Positions 10,856 through 21,800 of a DNA stretch of 64,000 nt are shown piece by piece. Source of the stretch: Gavia stellata (taxonomy: Eukaryota > Chordata > Aves > Gaviiformes > Gaviidae); the NCBI RefSeq assembly GCF_030936135.1, contig NC_082602.1:62001-126000 (forward strand). The letters are read 5' to 3'. A program made the position numbers and the translations under genes. The notes under the pieces are model-generated. The model ran no database searches. It was given only the letters and a program-made list of their open reading frames with translations, and was not told where the DNA came from. Numbering within the stretch: the stretch's first letter is position 1; the number at the start of each line of letters is the position of its first letter.

Positions 10856-11075
10856 ATGCCTGGGAGAAGTCTTGGGTGCATTCCGGAGGAGAGAGCTTCC
10901 TTTAAAGGACAAAAACATCTTGGGAAGCTTTCTTGGAGGAGTCTGGGGCTGCTACCCGAGATCTCAGGTCCCTAAAGGAGAGGAGAAATACTCCGGGATG
11001 TGCCTGGGAGGCGTCTCAGGTGGATCCCGGAGGAGGGAGCTTCCTCCAAAAGAGGCCCAACACCTCAGGCAGCTG
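10856..11075 (+). repeat. Imperfect repeat of about 70 bases
   Basis: Segment 10856-10925 (GATGCCTGGGAGAAGTC...TTCCGGAGGAGAGAGCTTCC) is echoed at about 11000-11070 (GTGCCTGGGAGGCGTC...CCCGGAGGAGGGAGCTTCC). A third, weaker echo containing CTGCCTGGGAGGAG follows. Roughly three quarters of bases agree. No function is apparent. Confidence 0.45.
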
Positions 11076-11079
11076 CCTG

Positions 11080-11715
11080 GGAGGAGCCCTTGGTTGCTGC
11101 CTGGGCTTACAGACACCTGCCAGAGGATGAAAACCACCTCGGCTGTCCGTGCTGGGAAGCCCCTGAGGTGCCTCCAGTGGAGGGAGGGAAGGGCTCAGGC
11201 AGCGCTGGTGTCCCCTGCAGCCGGGGCAGCCCTGGGCCCTGGGCGGCAGGTCTGGCTCCCGTGCTCAGGGAGCAATCGCCAGTTCTGGGCTCAGGAAGGA
11301 GGTTTTTTTCCCCCGGGGCGGATTGGCACAGGTCCCCGGGGGTTTTCCGCCTTCCCCCCCAGCACTGAGCAGGGCCCCTTGCCCGCGCTCCTCAGGGCCG
11401 TTTCTGGCCAGCGGTTCCCCGCTGTTGCAGGAGCAGGAGTCTGGCTGTGCCCTCCATCCCGCCGCCTCTCTTCCCTGTGCCAGGCGGGCAGGGGAGCCTC
11501 CAGGACTTCCCCGCATGAGGTCCCCTGGGGCTCTTCTGCCCTGTGCCAGACGTGGCCCGCTTGGAAAAGCTGCAGGCGTGCTGCTCCGTCGGGAACGAGC
11601 CGCCGCTCGCTGCGCGGCCGTGCGTGCAATAAAAGCGAAGCGTCCGTCTCCTCTGCCGGAGCTGCCGTGTGTGTCTCGTCTGTCCTGGTCGCGCTGCCCG
11701 GAGCTGTCTGTACCC
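11080..11715. other. GC-rich stretch with an AATAAA, unassigned
   Basis: No gene is recognised. A plus-strand CAATAAAAG at about 11627 is followed by GC-rich sequence, the layout of an LTR polyadenylation region. It may be part of another LTR, but its borders cannot be set by eye. Confidence 0.3.
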
Positions 11716-11857
11716 TCCTCCGAGGGGGGCATCTTTTATTATTAAAATCAGTAACTGAGCGTAGTTTAGCATCCCAGTCTTGATGAAATCCCAGACTCCT
11801 TCTCCACAATAACTCCCACGTCCCCACACGCCATCGCACACACTCAGTACGTTGTTG
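11715..11857 (-). mobile_element. Partial ERV LTR, third copy
   Basis: About 140 bases match 2605-2747 in the same orientation with only about ten differences. They begin at CTCCTCCGAGGGGGGCATC and end near CACTCAGTACGTTGTTG. It is the distal part of the LTR seen at 2605-2877. The two copies lie 9.1 kb apart as direct repeats. Confidence 0.6.
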
Positions 11858-11870
11858 CTGTTACAGGACA

Positions 11871-12383
11871 TGTTGAAAAACAAGGTTAAAAGTAAGTGAG
11901 AAGAATGTAAAGAAGATGCTTCATAACAATTGCACCTGGCACTTAGACATATTAGAGATAAAGACTGCCTCACTAACTCTCTGCTAACTAGCAATAACGA
12001 TTAGCACAAGGACGAATAGAATGGACTGCCAAAATAGTGCCCTAGAGTTAACTCGTCTCATTATAATCTCATTCTAATGCTAAGGCACACACCTCCTGGC
12101 TAGAAAAGCCCCAACCCAATTAAGCCCCCTACTCTCTGAGCATGCGTGGTGAATTAAAAGAGAACTGTAACTTTAAGATGAAGTAAGAAAAGTATTAACC
12201 AAGAGTTAATTACGGGGTAGGACCAGGAGGCGTAACTAACTTTGTTAACTGTTTTAAATACCTGTCATGATTTTAACCCGCTGTGCATGTTAGGAGGAGA
12301 AATCCCCTTGCACCCGGGACCGCAATAAACCAATGTCAGCTTTATACCTCTGTGTGAGCTGTGAAGTTTGTTTCCACGTGTCA
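11871..12383 (+). mobile_element. 5' LTR of a plus-strand class I ERV
   Basis: The LTR body runs from about 11871 or 11908 to the CA at 12383. It contains a TTTTAAATA TATA-like box at about 12252 and the polyadenylation signal GCAATAAACC at about 12323. Four bases after its end comes TGGCACCCCAGGTGGGAC (12388), which looks like a lysine-tRNA-type primer-binding site. A related LTR, about three quarters identical by eye, lies upstream of both MROH copies (37640-38109 and 58350-58813). Confidence 0.65.
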
Positions 12384-12387
12384 ATTT

Positions 12388-13590
12388 TGGCACCCCAGGT
12401 GGGACCCTCTCTGCCCGGCTGCGGGACCGGCTGAGAGGGGGACATCCTCGGCGCGCCCCAAGATTTCTCAGAGGACCTCCCTCGCTCGCCCGATCACTGC
12501 AGGGACAGACAAGGACCATCAGCGGACCCGGTGTGTTAAGGGAGGGGAACCTGTAAGTCGTGAGGAGACGTCCTACGGGAGGTAAAGAGCGTTGTGCTCG
12601 CCCTGGGTGGGATTCAAATCCAGAAGTGAGGGCGCGGGAACCCCTGGATAGGGAAGTACGCGGGCGCGGGAATCCCTGGATCGGGAAGTACGCAGGGGGG
12701 TGCTCTTCGCTGAAATTGCAGGAGTGAAGGATACCTACACGAACGCGGGAATCCCTGATTAAGGGAAGTACGCGGGGGTGCTGTCGTTTGTACCAACTAT
12801 TATAACCCATGGGAACTGAAATTCATATTATTGTGGCTATAATTGACATTTTATGATAGTCATTACAATCTATATACTTAGGAAGTTTTGTGCCCGGTAC
12901 CATGTATTCTGTGAAAAGTGCTTCATTATACAATTAATGTTGTTGTAAGTTGGGTGAGTGTTTGAGTGAGTGAGGCGCAGTCGGACTGCGGGGCGAGTGC
13001 GGAGTCCTGATCCGCGGTTCCGCGTTCTCCGCGAGGAGAGCGGCCGGAGACGGACGAAGCGTATGACGGACTGTGTTAATCGAACCGATTGTTAACCCTT
13101 GTTGTCCTATACGCAGGTATCAGGATTTTTCATGCAACCCAATATATGTTTTTGAATGTTTTGGTTGTAAACAGAACGTTTGAGTACGGTTTGGGGACGA
13201 GACGATTTTTGGTGTAGTGGGTGTCAAGGAAACTGGTCTAAATGGAATAAGATTGAGCGCTCAGGCCAGCTTAAGCAAGTGCTTTGTAGAAGTATAAAAG
13301 GTATAAGGAATTAGTAAGAATGTCGCTGGTATGGAGGGGGATGTAGAACAGAATAGTGACGGGTTTATTTGGCGTGGAACACTGATTTGCCATTGGTGTT
13401 GCTTGTTTGTTCGTGCTAAGTGTTTGGAGTGTCATAAGTACATTATTTCCTTTTCAACAATTGTCTTGAATTTCGGTGCATTCGCTGTGGGGCGAGTACG
13501 CCCTTGTGTCTTTTGCCTTGGATAGGGTAGTAGTGTTGTCAGTTCAATCAGGTTGTGTTCTTAGGCTGAGGAATAAGCCCCTGCGGGCAG
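12388..13590 (+). mobile_element. Proviral leader with a short tandem repeat
   Basis: This is the untranslated leader between the primer-binding site and gag. Three imperfect copies of a unit of about 34 bases, with the core GCGGGAAtCCCTGGAT.GGGAAGTACGC, occur at about 12631, 12663 and 12740. From 13000 to 13300 there is CpG-containing sequence without an obvious open frame. Its length is unusual but not unheard of for avian class I ERVs. Confidence 0.5.
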
Positions 13591-13591
13591 G

Positions 13592-14090
13592 GTGTTCATT
13601 ATGGGAGGTAAACAAAGGGGCGGAATCTTGAAAAGGAGCCCTCTAGGCTGTATTTTAGCTCACTGGGAGGAGATAGGAGAGCTGCCAGGAGGAAGCGTGA
13701 GCAGAAAGACTTTAATAAAATATTGTCATCAATGGTGGCCTTTGTATAAATTGGATGATGAGGAGAAATGGCCCTTCAATGGAACCTTGAATTAGAATAC
13801 CTTGGTGCAATTGATGTTGGTTTTGAGGGGGAGCCGGTACCCGCGTTTCCCGGATGGGGGGGAAGCAGGGAAACGTCCCCGTGGCCTCCCCCGGCTGGGG
13901 AGGGAGCTGGAGCCCAAAAAAACCGCTGTGACGAGGCCCGAGCGCGGTGCTGCGTGGTGTGTGCCCCAACCAGCGCCCAAGGGGGCCCCTCCCGCCTCAA
14001 CGGTGCTTCTCGGAGGCAGCAGCCCCGCTGCTCAGAATGACAGAGAAAGGGCAGACCCCGTCCTTGATTTTATTTTCTCAAGATGAAACC
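13592..14090 (+). pseudogene. gag: Degraded ERV gag (matrix start)
   Basis: The frame opens with MGGKQ, a Gly-2 myristoylation-type start, then a matrix block with SPLGCILAHW and LIKYCHQWWPLYKLDD. This is typical of class I avian and mammalian ERV matrix proteins. A TAG stop interrupts the same frame at 13793-13795, after which the frame stays open for a short way. It then becomes Pro/Gly/Arg-rich sequence to 14086 without capsid motifs, so most of capsid and nucleocapsid is missing or scrambled. The element cannot make a complete Gag. Confidence 0.65.
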
Positions 14091-14580
14091 TATCAACCAA
14101 GCTTTAACACCTACGGAAGGTGATTTTGTAACGGTAAGAGGAGCTACTGGCCAAAGTGAAAAGGCGTATTTTTTAAAAACCTCTTAAATTTAAATTGGGA
14201 AAAGAATTGGGAATACACAAATTCTTATCTGTGCCTAACTCACCAAAACCTCTGTTGGGGCGAGACTTATTGGAACAACTAAAAGTGGAGATAAAATTTG
14301 AGAAAGGAAAAATAGAACTTCGAGTGGGGATGACCAGCTAATTGAACTTCTGAGTCTGGCCCTCAGAGATACTCCTGTTAGCTCAGAAGTACCTGAGGAA
14401 ATCCAGAACCAAGTATATCCAGGGGTATGGGCCTCAGAAATACCAGGAAAAGCGAAAAATGCCTCCCCAGTAATGGTCAGGCTCAAATCAGGGGCGCGGC
14501 CTGTAAGAATTAAGCAATATCCCCTCAGAACTGAAAGTAGGGAAGGAATCCGACCAGTAATCAACCGATTATCAAATAGA
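14080..14580 (+). pseudogene. pol: Degraded ERV protease/RT start
   Basis: Plus-strand reading shows the end of a retroviral protease (LLGRDLLEQL at about 14252). A linker with VYPGVWASE follows at about 14416, then the start of RT (VRLKSGARPVRIKQYPL at about 14478 onward). Stops and frame changes occur at about 14190 and 14340. The similarity stops near 14580 and no polymerase active site, RNase H, integrase or 3' LTR follows, so the provirus is truncated here. Confidence 0.65.
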
Positions 14581-14589
14581 GTAAGAACA

Positions 14590-17500
14590 GAGGAGGGGAT
14601 AGAGGGTCTTCAGTGGCTGCAGTTTTGATCAGTTTTCTTCCCAGGGGCGCTGGTGCTTTGTGGGCAGAAAACTCTCCCTGGAAGTCCTCCTCCTGAAAGG
14701 TCTGTTATGCACTGTACCTCCCACCTAATTTTTGATCTTTCTTTAATAAACCTTTTTTGTTGTTGTTGTTTGGGGTGTTTCCCCCCTCTCCAGGATGTGA
14801 TATGCCTCTGTTTTGGAGAAAAGCAAGTAAAAGAGCAGAAGCTGGGACAGGACTAGGTAAGTCGGAGGAGTGGTAGAATATCATGGGCAAAAGCGCATTT
14901 GGATTTTGGTCTGCTCCGAAATTTTCGTACTGGCCTTCCAACTCGCTTGTTACTAATGTGGAGGTGATTGTGAATGAAGAGAGGAGGGGAGAGACAAAAG
15001 AGTGGAGGGAGTGAGGAAGGGCTCAGGGGATTTGCAACACCTCGTGCTGCATTAATCCATTCAGCAAGAGATCCTCCCCACTGCTCCCGGAGCTGTAATG
15101 TGCTGCTCCTCTAGTGTCAGAAGGGGTGACTTGCCAGTGACACTGGAGCTGTCACTCCTCGCCCCTGACTTCATAATTCCCTTGGAAGCCAGGGCTACAG
15201 CCTCTCTCTTAAGAACGTGTGTTAGAGGTGCGAGTGCACAGGGGCAGCAACGTGAACGGCGGGCAGCGCGAACAGGCAACGTCTCAGTCCATGGACAGGG
15301 AACTTGTTATTCCTGTCTTCTGGTGACGGGATGTCGTGGGCTTTAGCATCTTGCAGAAGGTTGTTCTTGAGAGGATGAGAAACAGGGAAGTGCTCGTCCG
15401 TCTTCCTAAGGTGCGGCATTGGGGAGGCACAGTTGGGCTCCCAGCGTGTGGGAGAATCTGCTTTCATACTAATTAGTTAGTATGTATTAAAATGAATTTG
15501 TCCTATCCTGCCCATGTAAAACCAATGTGGGGCTGGTCCCCGTGTGGAGCTGCTCCAGGCAATGCTGAGGCAGCCTAGTGACTTCATCCCCAAGGCTTTT
15601 CCTTATTTACCTTTTTGGTTCAGACTTCCCACCTTGTTTCCTGAAGTTTAAGACCCATCCCGAAGACCGTGTTGCCGTAACTGTGGTTTGAAGAATACCC
15701 AGTGTTCTTGCAAGTGGTTGCAGAAATTGCTGAAGTGATGTCCAGCTTCCTCATTCAGGGCTGTTCTGGATGGAGTAGAAGGGGTGGAAAATTATGTTTC
15801 CTCTCCTGGAGTTTTCCTGGGGAAGGTTTCCCAAACCCCACATGTTAAGGTTGAAAATTTTCACGGTGGAAATTAATTTACAAATAATCTGGTTCTCCTG
15901 AAATCAGAGCGCTCTGTGTTATGCCTCAGTTTTGATGTTTTTCAACATTGGTGAGTCACTACAACATTAAAGACATATTTTGGTTTGTGGCACACTTGCT
16001 TCCCTCTCAGGCTTTCCCCTCCTGACCCCAGGCTGTACTTTCCTCCCTGTTACCACCTGCGTGAGGGTCCCTGCGGCAGTGTCCGAGGGAAAGGCTGTGC
16101 AGGTTTGTGTGTTGCAAGCCCTGCAGCTGGCCTGGCCCACAGCGGTGGGTCTGAGCCAAAAGTCTATTTTTCATAAGGCGATGGAGGTGATTTGGGAAAA
16201 AAACTCCACTTTTTCATGAGACTTGATATGAAATTTTTCAAGGTGTTTCAGGAAAGGAAGTAATTTGAGTTGGAGCTACTGTGTCAAGTATTTCTGATTG
16301 GTGAAAGTCTAATGATTTTCTCGCAAATACAAAACTTTCCCACAAAAAGCTTAAGCTTTGCAGAATATAAAATCTCTGTCAGGAAGATCTTACCGGTTGG
16401 TAATCTGCTCCCGCGCTGTGCATATACACCCTCATAGCACAGATCAGTTTATTCTATCATTCTGCATCTGCTCGTTGAGCGTTACAATCTCTGTCCAAGA
16501 GTAATTGAGCGTGCATTTGTAAGATAAGCGTAAGTGACAGTATCACATTTGTGACAGCAAATAACCCTGTCTTGGCCCTATTGCTGGGAGATGGGCCTGT
16601 TTGCAGGGAGATGTAATTTGAGATGGCAGACACCGTGCTTCAGAACAGGAGTGGTGCATGGTGGAAATGGAGGCAAGCTTTGTTTACTTCTTCATTTCTA
16701 AGCCCTGCAGCTGAGTTCCTACCTTAGAGATGGCAATTCCGGTCGCAGCAACAATGCGGCACAAGGTTCTTGTTCTGGAGGTGCAGCAAGGTCAGTAAGG
16801 GACCCAGCCGAGGAGCCTGTCCGGCCGTCTGGGCCATCTTTCCCCAGCTGACGGCAGGGTCGTGGCCTTTGACAGATGTGGAGTTGTTGTCGTTGGCAAT
16901 CAATACCTCCCCTGCTCAAAGTGTGAGCAGCAGCCAGCCTGCCTCTGTTACGATCTCAGGTGGAGCGGGTCTTTGCAGCCGAGCGGCCGTGCTGTAAATG
17001 CAGCTCTACCTCCTGCCCGGTCTGTCTGGCCATGTTCTGGTCTGGGGCAGGAGCCTCAGTTCACATCTGGGGGGTTTGGGCAGCTGGGTGCAGGCTTTCT
17101 GTCCTGGCTTTGGGTGAGACGTGCTGTGCCGTCGGTTTCAGCCACTCTGTTTTAGTGTCTTGGAGGCTGCACCCCCACGAGCCAGCCCCGTTCAAGAGCA
17201 AACGTGTGCAGGTCCATGCATCTGGACTCTGCTCTCCTCGCCTGTCCTCTTGCAGTGTGGAGGAAGGTTACTTTAATAAAGTGAGAAGCCTCTTCCATGG
17301 CTTAGTCTGCTCCTCTCTGGTTACGCCCAGGGATGATCTCCAGGGACTCCACTCTGCAGGGACCTCTCTCCCCATGTCTCTGGCTTCTTGGTCCTTTGCT
17401 TTCTTTCAGGAGATGCAGCTGAACCAAGGCGTCTGGTCCGTGCGAGCGGCAAGTCAGGGGGAAATAGGAGTTACCGGCAGGGCTGAGCAGCTCTGTGGGG

Positions 17501-18735
17501 TTGGGAGGAGGCTCAGACCGTTTGAGGGCAGCGCAAAGCCCGATGTGCAGGGAGCCAGGGCTCACACGTGCCTCAGACTGACCTGCAGCAGTGGGGCAGG
17601 ACAGGGGTCCCTCTGAGCCCCCCTCATACAAATGCCTGCTGCTGGAGAAGGTCCAGCTCAGTCGCTTGCCCCGTGCCTGGCACACTCACCTCCCAGGATT
17701 ACCAGAGCCCTCAGCACTGCTGGTGCCCAGGGAAACCCCCAGCACCTCGGCCCTTGCTGGTGCCCCCTCCACAGCAGGACCCTCCCCAGGCCTGGTGTTC
17801 CACCCAGTCAGGGGCTCGACTCCCTCTTCCAGCTCCAGCCCCACCTCTGTCAAGGAACGTGACTGTGCAAGGCAGGAGCACGTGTTTGAGCAATCTTTGC
17901 AGGGTCTTCAGTTAGGAACACACGGATGGTGGGACCCCCGGGACAGGGGACCAGAGGCTTACATGGGCTCACAGCGGGGCCAGGGTGCCCAGCAGCCTGA
18001 GGGATGAAACTGCATCTCTGCTGGTGGGCTCCCTGTGTGGAGCTGCCCCTGCCCCACGCAGATGTGCCCAGGCCCGCCGGGGCTGGGGACCAGCACCAGT
18101 GGGGCCTGTGTTAGTGGGCAGGGGTCCGATGGGCCAGCCAGAGCCCTCTGCTACACTCTGTCCCTCTGCTCAGCCCCTGAGCCATAGCTGACCCTTTAAG
18201 ATCCCCCGACATTCCCTACTTGTCCCCCAGTGCCCCCCTTCTGCCCCCTGACCACACCCCTCTAAACTGCTGTGCCTCCCTTGGTTCTCCCCACCCATCC
18301 TCCAGTGCCCCCTACTCCCCCCAGTGCCCCCCTTTTCCCCTGATACCCCCCCACTGTGTCCCTGGGCAAGTGCTGTGGGGGGGCCCAGCATGGCAGGACA
18401 CCGGGGAGGGCAAAGCCTGCTGTGGTGGTATGGTCAGGGCTCTCCTGGGCTGTTCCCTGCGCCAGCCCTTGCTGGTGCCAGGGGTGGTCGTGCCGTGGTG
18501 GGAGGGGTGGCAAGGGGATCCCCATGGGCAGTGGGAGGCAAGGCCCCAGGACCCCATGGGGAGACCCCTGCTCTGGGGTCTGTCCCGGCATGACTGCGTT
18601 GTGCCCAGCCCACGAAGATCCGGGAGGGGCCATGCAGCTGGCAGCCCCCAGCCTCGGTGTCACCCACATGTGGTCCCGCCAAGCACAAGGGTGCCATCGG
18701 GGGAAAAAAGATACACTGCCCTTTAGGCATCTTGT
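14590..18735. other. About 4 kb with no recognised feature
   Basis: Open frames here are short and of ordinary composition. I found no splice-bounded segment I could place in a protein family, and no RNA gene. A (TTG)n-like run lies at 14757-14772. The right end borders the polyadenylation site of the MROH gene. Confidence 0.5.
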
Positions 18736-18742
18736 GCTGAGC

Positions 18743-18748
18743 TTTATT
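18743..18748 (-). terminator. Polyadenylation signal AATAAA of the MROH gene
   Basis: On the minus strand AATAAA follows the terminal exon at 18752-18849 within a few bases. Confidence 0.6.
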
Positions 18749-18751
18749 TAA

Positions 18752-18849
18752 TTAACTCCTTGGTGCTGGCTGGGGACAGGTATCGTGCAGAGACTCCTCT
18801 AGTGCCTGCTTCACTCGCGGGTCCTTGTTGTGCTGCAGTCCCAAGAGAG
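18752..18849 (-). CDS. MROH arm 1, terminal exon, out of phase
   Basis: An acceptor (TGTCCTTCCAG) opens a segment that in one frame reads LLGLQHNKDPRVKQALEESL and ends TAA at 18752. This resembles the last HEAT helix pair of relatives. Exon 33 ends at phase 0, whereas this frame needs one base carried over. Direct joining would instead read about 12 other residues to a TGA. The intron between them is only 155 bases. This suggests that exons normally lying between were deleted. Confidence 0.5.
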
Positions 18850-21800
18850 CTGGAAGGACACAGGCAGTGCTGTGGGGACCTGGTCCTGGCCAGGCGCTCC
18901 CCTGTCTGCTCCGCTCCAGGGATCTTCCCACAAAAACAGACGTCCCAAGGAGCCGGATCTCACTAAAACCCTCTGAACCCTTCCTTCCCCACCCCCTGCC
19001 TTACCTCAGCAAAGAAGGCTGTAGCTGTCACCCGCAGCTTAACTGAGCAGGAATCCAGCCATGGGAAGAGGGTCTGCTTCAGACAGGGTGATAGAAGCCC
19101 AGCATGGACCAGGACGCTGTGCAAGGGAGCACAAGCGAGGGACACACAGTTACCCAGGAAGGCCAGGTTGCCAAAATTCATGTACACCAATGCAGATACT
19201 ATTCTTCAGCTCAGGACGGCTTCCCAGGCATGCTGGAAGGGTCCTGCAGGCATTTCCCTGGGCACAGCCCCGCAGGAGGCAGCCACGTGCATCCCTGGGG
19301 CTCTTACCTGGTCAGGAGACGCACCCCATCAGAATGGGTCAGGGGGTCTTCAAGGAGAGCCCACGCTGCCCGATTCATGAGCAGCCGCATCCACTTCTCT
19401 GCCATGCATTTGCCTAGCACCAACTCTAAAGCCATAAGGAAAACCCTGGCAAAAGAAACAAAACACAAACCCAGTCAAAACACAGTCAAACAAAACAAGA
19501 AAAAAATCAAAACAGCAGCAGCACCACAAAACCAAAGAAAGATCAAATCACTGCAGTTTAGGGGAAGATTTCTCTTTAGCAGAGCTAAATACCCCGGGAA
19601 TGATGCTTCGTAGACTGCAGCTAACGACACTGGCATTTTCATCATGCCCCAAACCCACTGAAGCAGAAGAAACTCCACGCCCCTGGACTGACTCCATGCT
19701 AGAGAACCAAGGCAACACCTAATACCTCTTCCCACCAGCATTTTGTGAAGAATGATGCCATTGCCCGCAAGAGTCACGCTCCCCCCCGGTGGGGGTCCGC
19801 TGAGGGAGTGCAAAGCTATCGTGCATGCAAGGGTATGCAGAAGGCAAGATGACAGCCGTCCACAGCACGAGCTGCCTCAGACCTTCCTGCCTGGGAGCTG
19901 GAGTTTCCCCATGAAGGAGCAGAAGTAAACCCAACCACGACGAGCAGTTTGCTCATCTAGGAAGCGGGGCAGGCAAAGCCCTCCCTCAACCCCACAAAGG
20001 CACGTGCCTTGGCGAGGGGAACCGAAGCCAGCCCCTCCATCTGCCCCTTCGGCTCCTTACCTGCACGGCTTCTCCTCAAGCACCTGGCCCTTGAGGAACA
20101 GTTGTCTTCCGCCTTCTCCCAGGGGGGAAAGCAGCCGCTCCTCGCCCAGGGTTTCGCTGGCCCACCTCAGGAGGCTGGGAAGGAGGTGGGGAAGCAGCTG
20201 CCTGAGCTCCTCTGTGCTCCTCAGGGCAAGCACCACTTCGGAGATGGCACGGGTGATCTGCAGAGAACCGTGACCAAGAAGCCCCTCTTCAGGCAAGGCC
20301 TTTTCCCACCAGCCTGGTTCCCCTGCCTGCCTGGGGCAGGGGGGTTACTGTCCGCAATTGTCACTTCTGCGACAGCCTTGTGGCTCAGGAGCACAACACT
20401 GTCCCAGCTCCCCACACTGCTTGAGGCTGGCCCAGCACAGCGCCCTGGGAGTCTCCAGGGGCATCTGCAAAGGGCACCTGACTCCCCCTTTTCCGAAGCA
20501 GGAGTTACAAAGCAGATGCAAAGCTACAGAAACGTGTCTGCCATTGAACGTACCATCAAAGTCTCCAGAGCAGTCTCATGGTTGTGCCACTCACAGGCGG
20601 AGGAGTTGGTCCCCAGGCAGTTGTTTCGTGCTCTGTTTAGTTTCTCCACTAAGCACCTCAGGACCTGAATCCCAATGGTGCTTCTCCCCAGGCTCCTCCA
20701 CAGCTCCACCGTGTCACTGCAAGGGAACAGATGTTCACCCCTGAGCCCGTATCTTCGCAGTCCTGCAGTGCCCTCAAACCTTCTCCTCCTCTGCAATGGG
20801 GCTTACAACGCCCCAGTCACGGCAGAGACACAAGCACGCAGTCTTGCAACACTCAAGACAGCTCAGGCAGAAAAAAGACCTGCTTCTTAACTGGGCCACC
20901 CCAGTGCACGCAAGCTGTGGGGTCTCTGTTTGACTACAGTGGGGAAGTGGCTGGTGCACGTACCTGTCCATGGGCAGACCTTTCCGGAGGAGACTGCTGA
21001 TGACGGGCTCCTGGTGAAAGTGGGCGAGGAGAAACACGGCCCAGAGCAGGAAGGGCCTGTGGGTGCTCTGCCGCATGTAGGTGCAAAGGGTCTTCAGGAT
21101 TTTTGGCACCTGAATGGAAATGGAGGAGAAAGAAGGGCTCGGTGCATCCTTTACCCCCTCCTGCGGGGCCCAGACACAGTCATTCAGCACAGGACCAGTG
21201 CCTGCTCCCGTGACACAGGGTCCAGACCTAGCTTGAAACCTCACCCCTTCCACCCTGCCTGGCCCTGGCTCACGTCTGGAGCTGGGTGTGCTCTTGGCAA
21301 CTGTGCACACGTACGCACACATGCACGCGCTCACACGCACAGACTCAGTCACTGCATGTGCCTGGGCCCAACCGTACGAGCAGCTGCGTGCCCTTGTGCA
21401 CACAGAGGACACGGGCACGTTTCACACCCAACGCTTGAAGAACTCTCCCCACATGTGTGTAGTGATGCAAGAGCAAAACCAAACACGCTCTTTGAGACCC
21501 TGAAGTCGCCTTGCAGGGCCTCTGCAAGGGCACCTGACTCCTTCAGCAGCCCCTTGGCTCGACACACAGGTGGCATTTCTTGAGCCTGTGCCAACTGCAC
21601 AGGGTGTCGTTAAACAGCCAACAGGAGCAAAGACAAAGTCGAATGGGAAAAAGGTCGCCTTTACCTCCTGGACTATTTCCTTCCTGCATTCCACCAGGAA
21701 GATGAACACCCACTTCCATAGTGGCTTCACACACGTGGGTGTGACGTGCAGCAAGCTGGGCAGGACCGCAGTCAGAAAGTCCGTAGCCTGCGCTGGAGGG

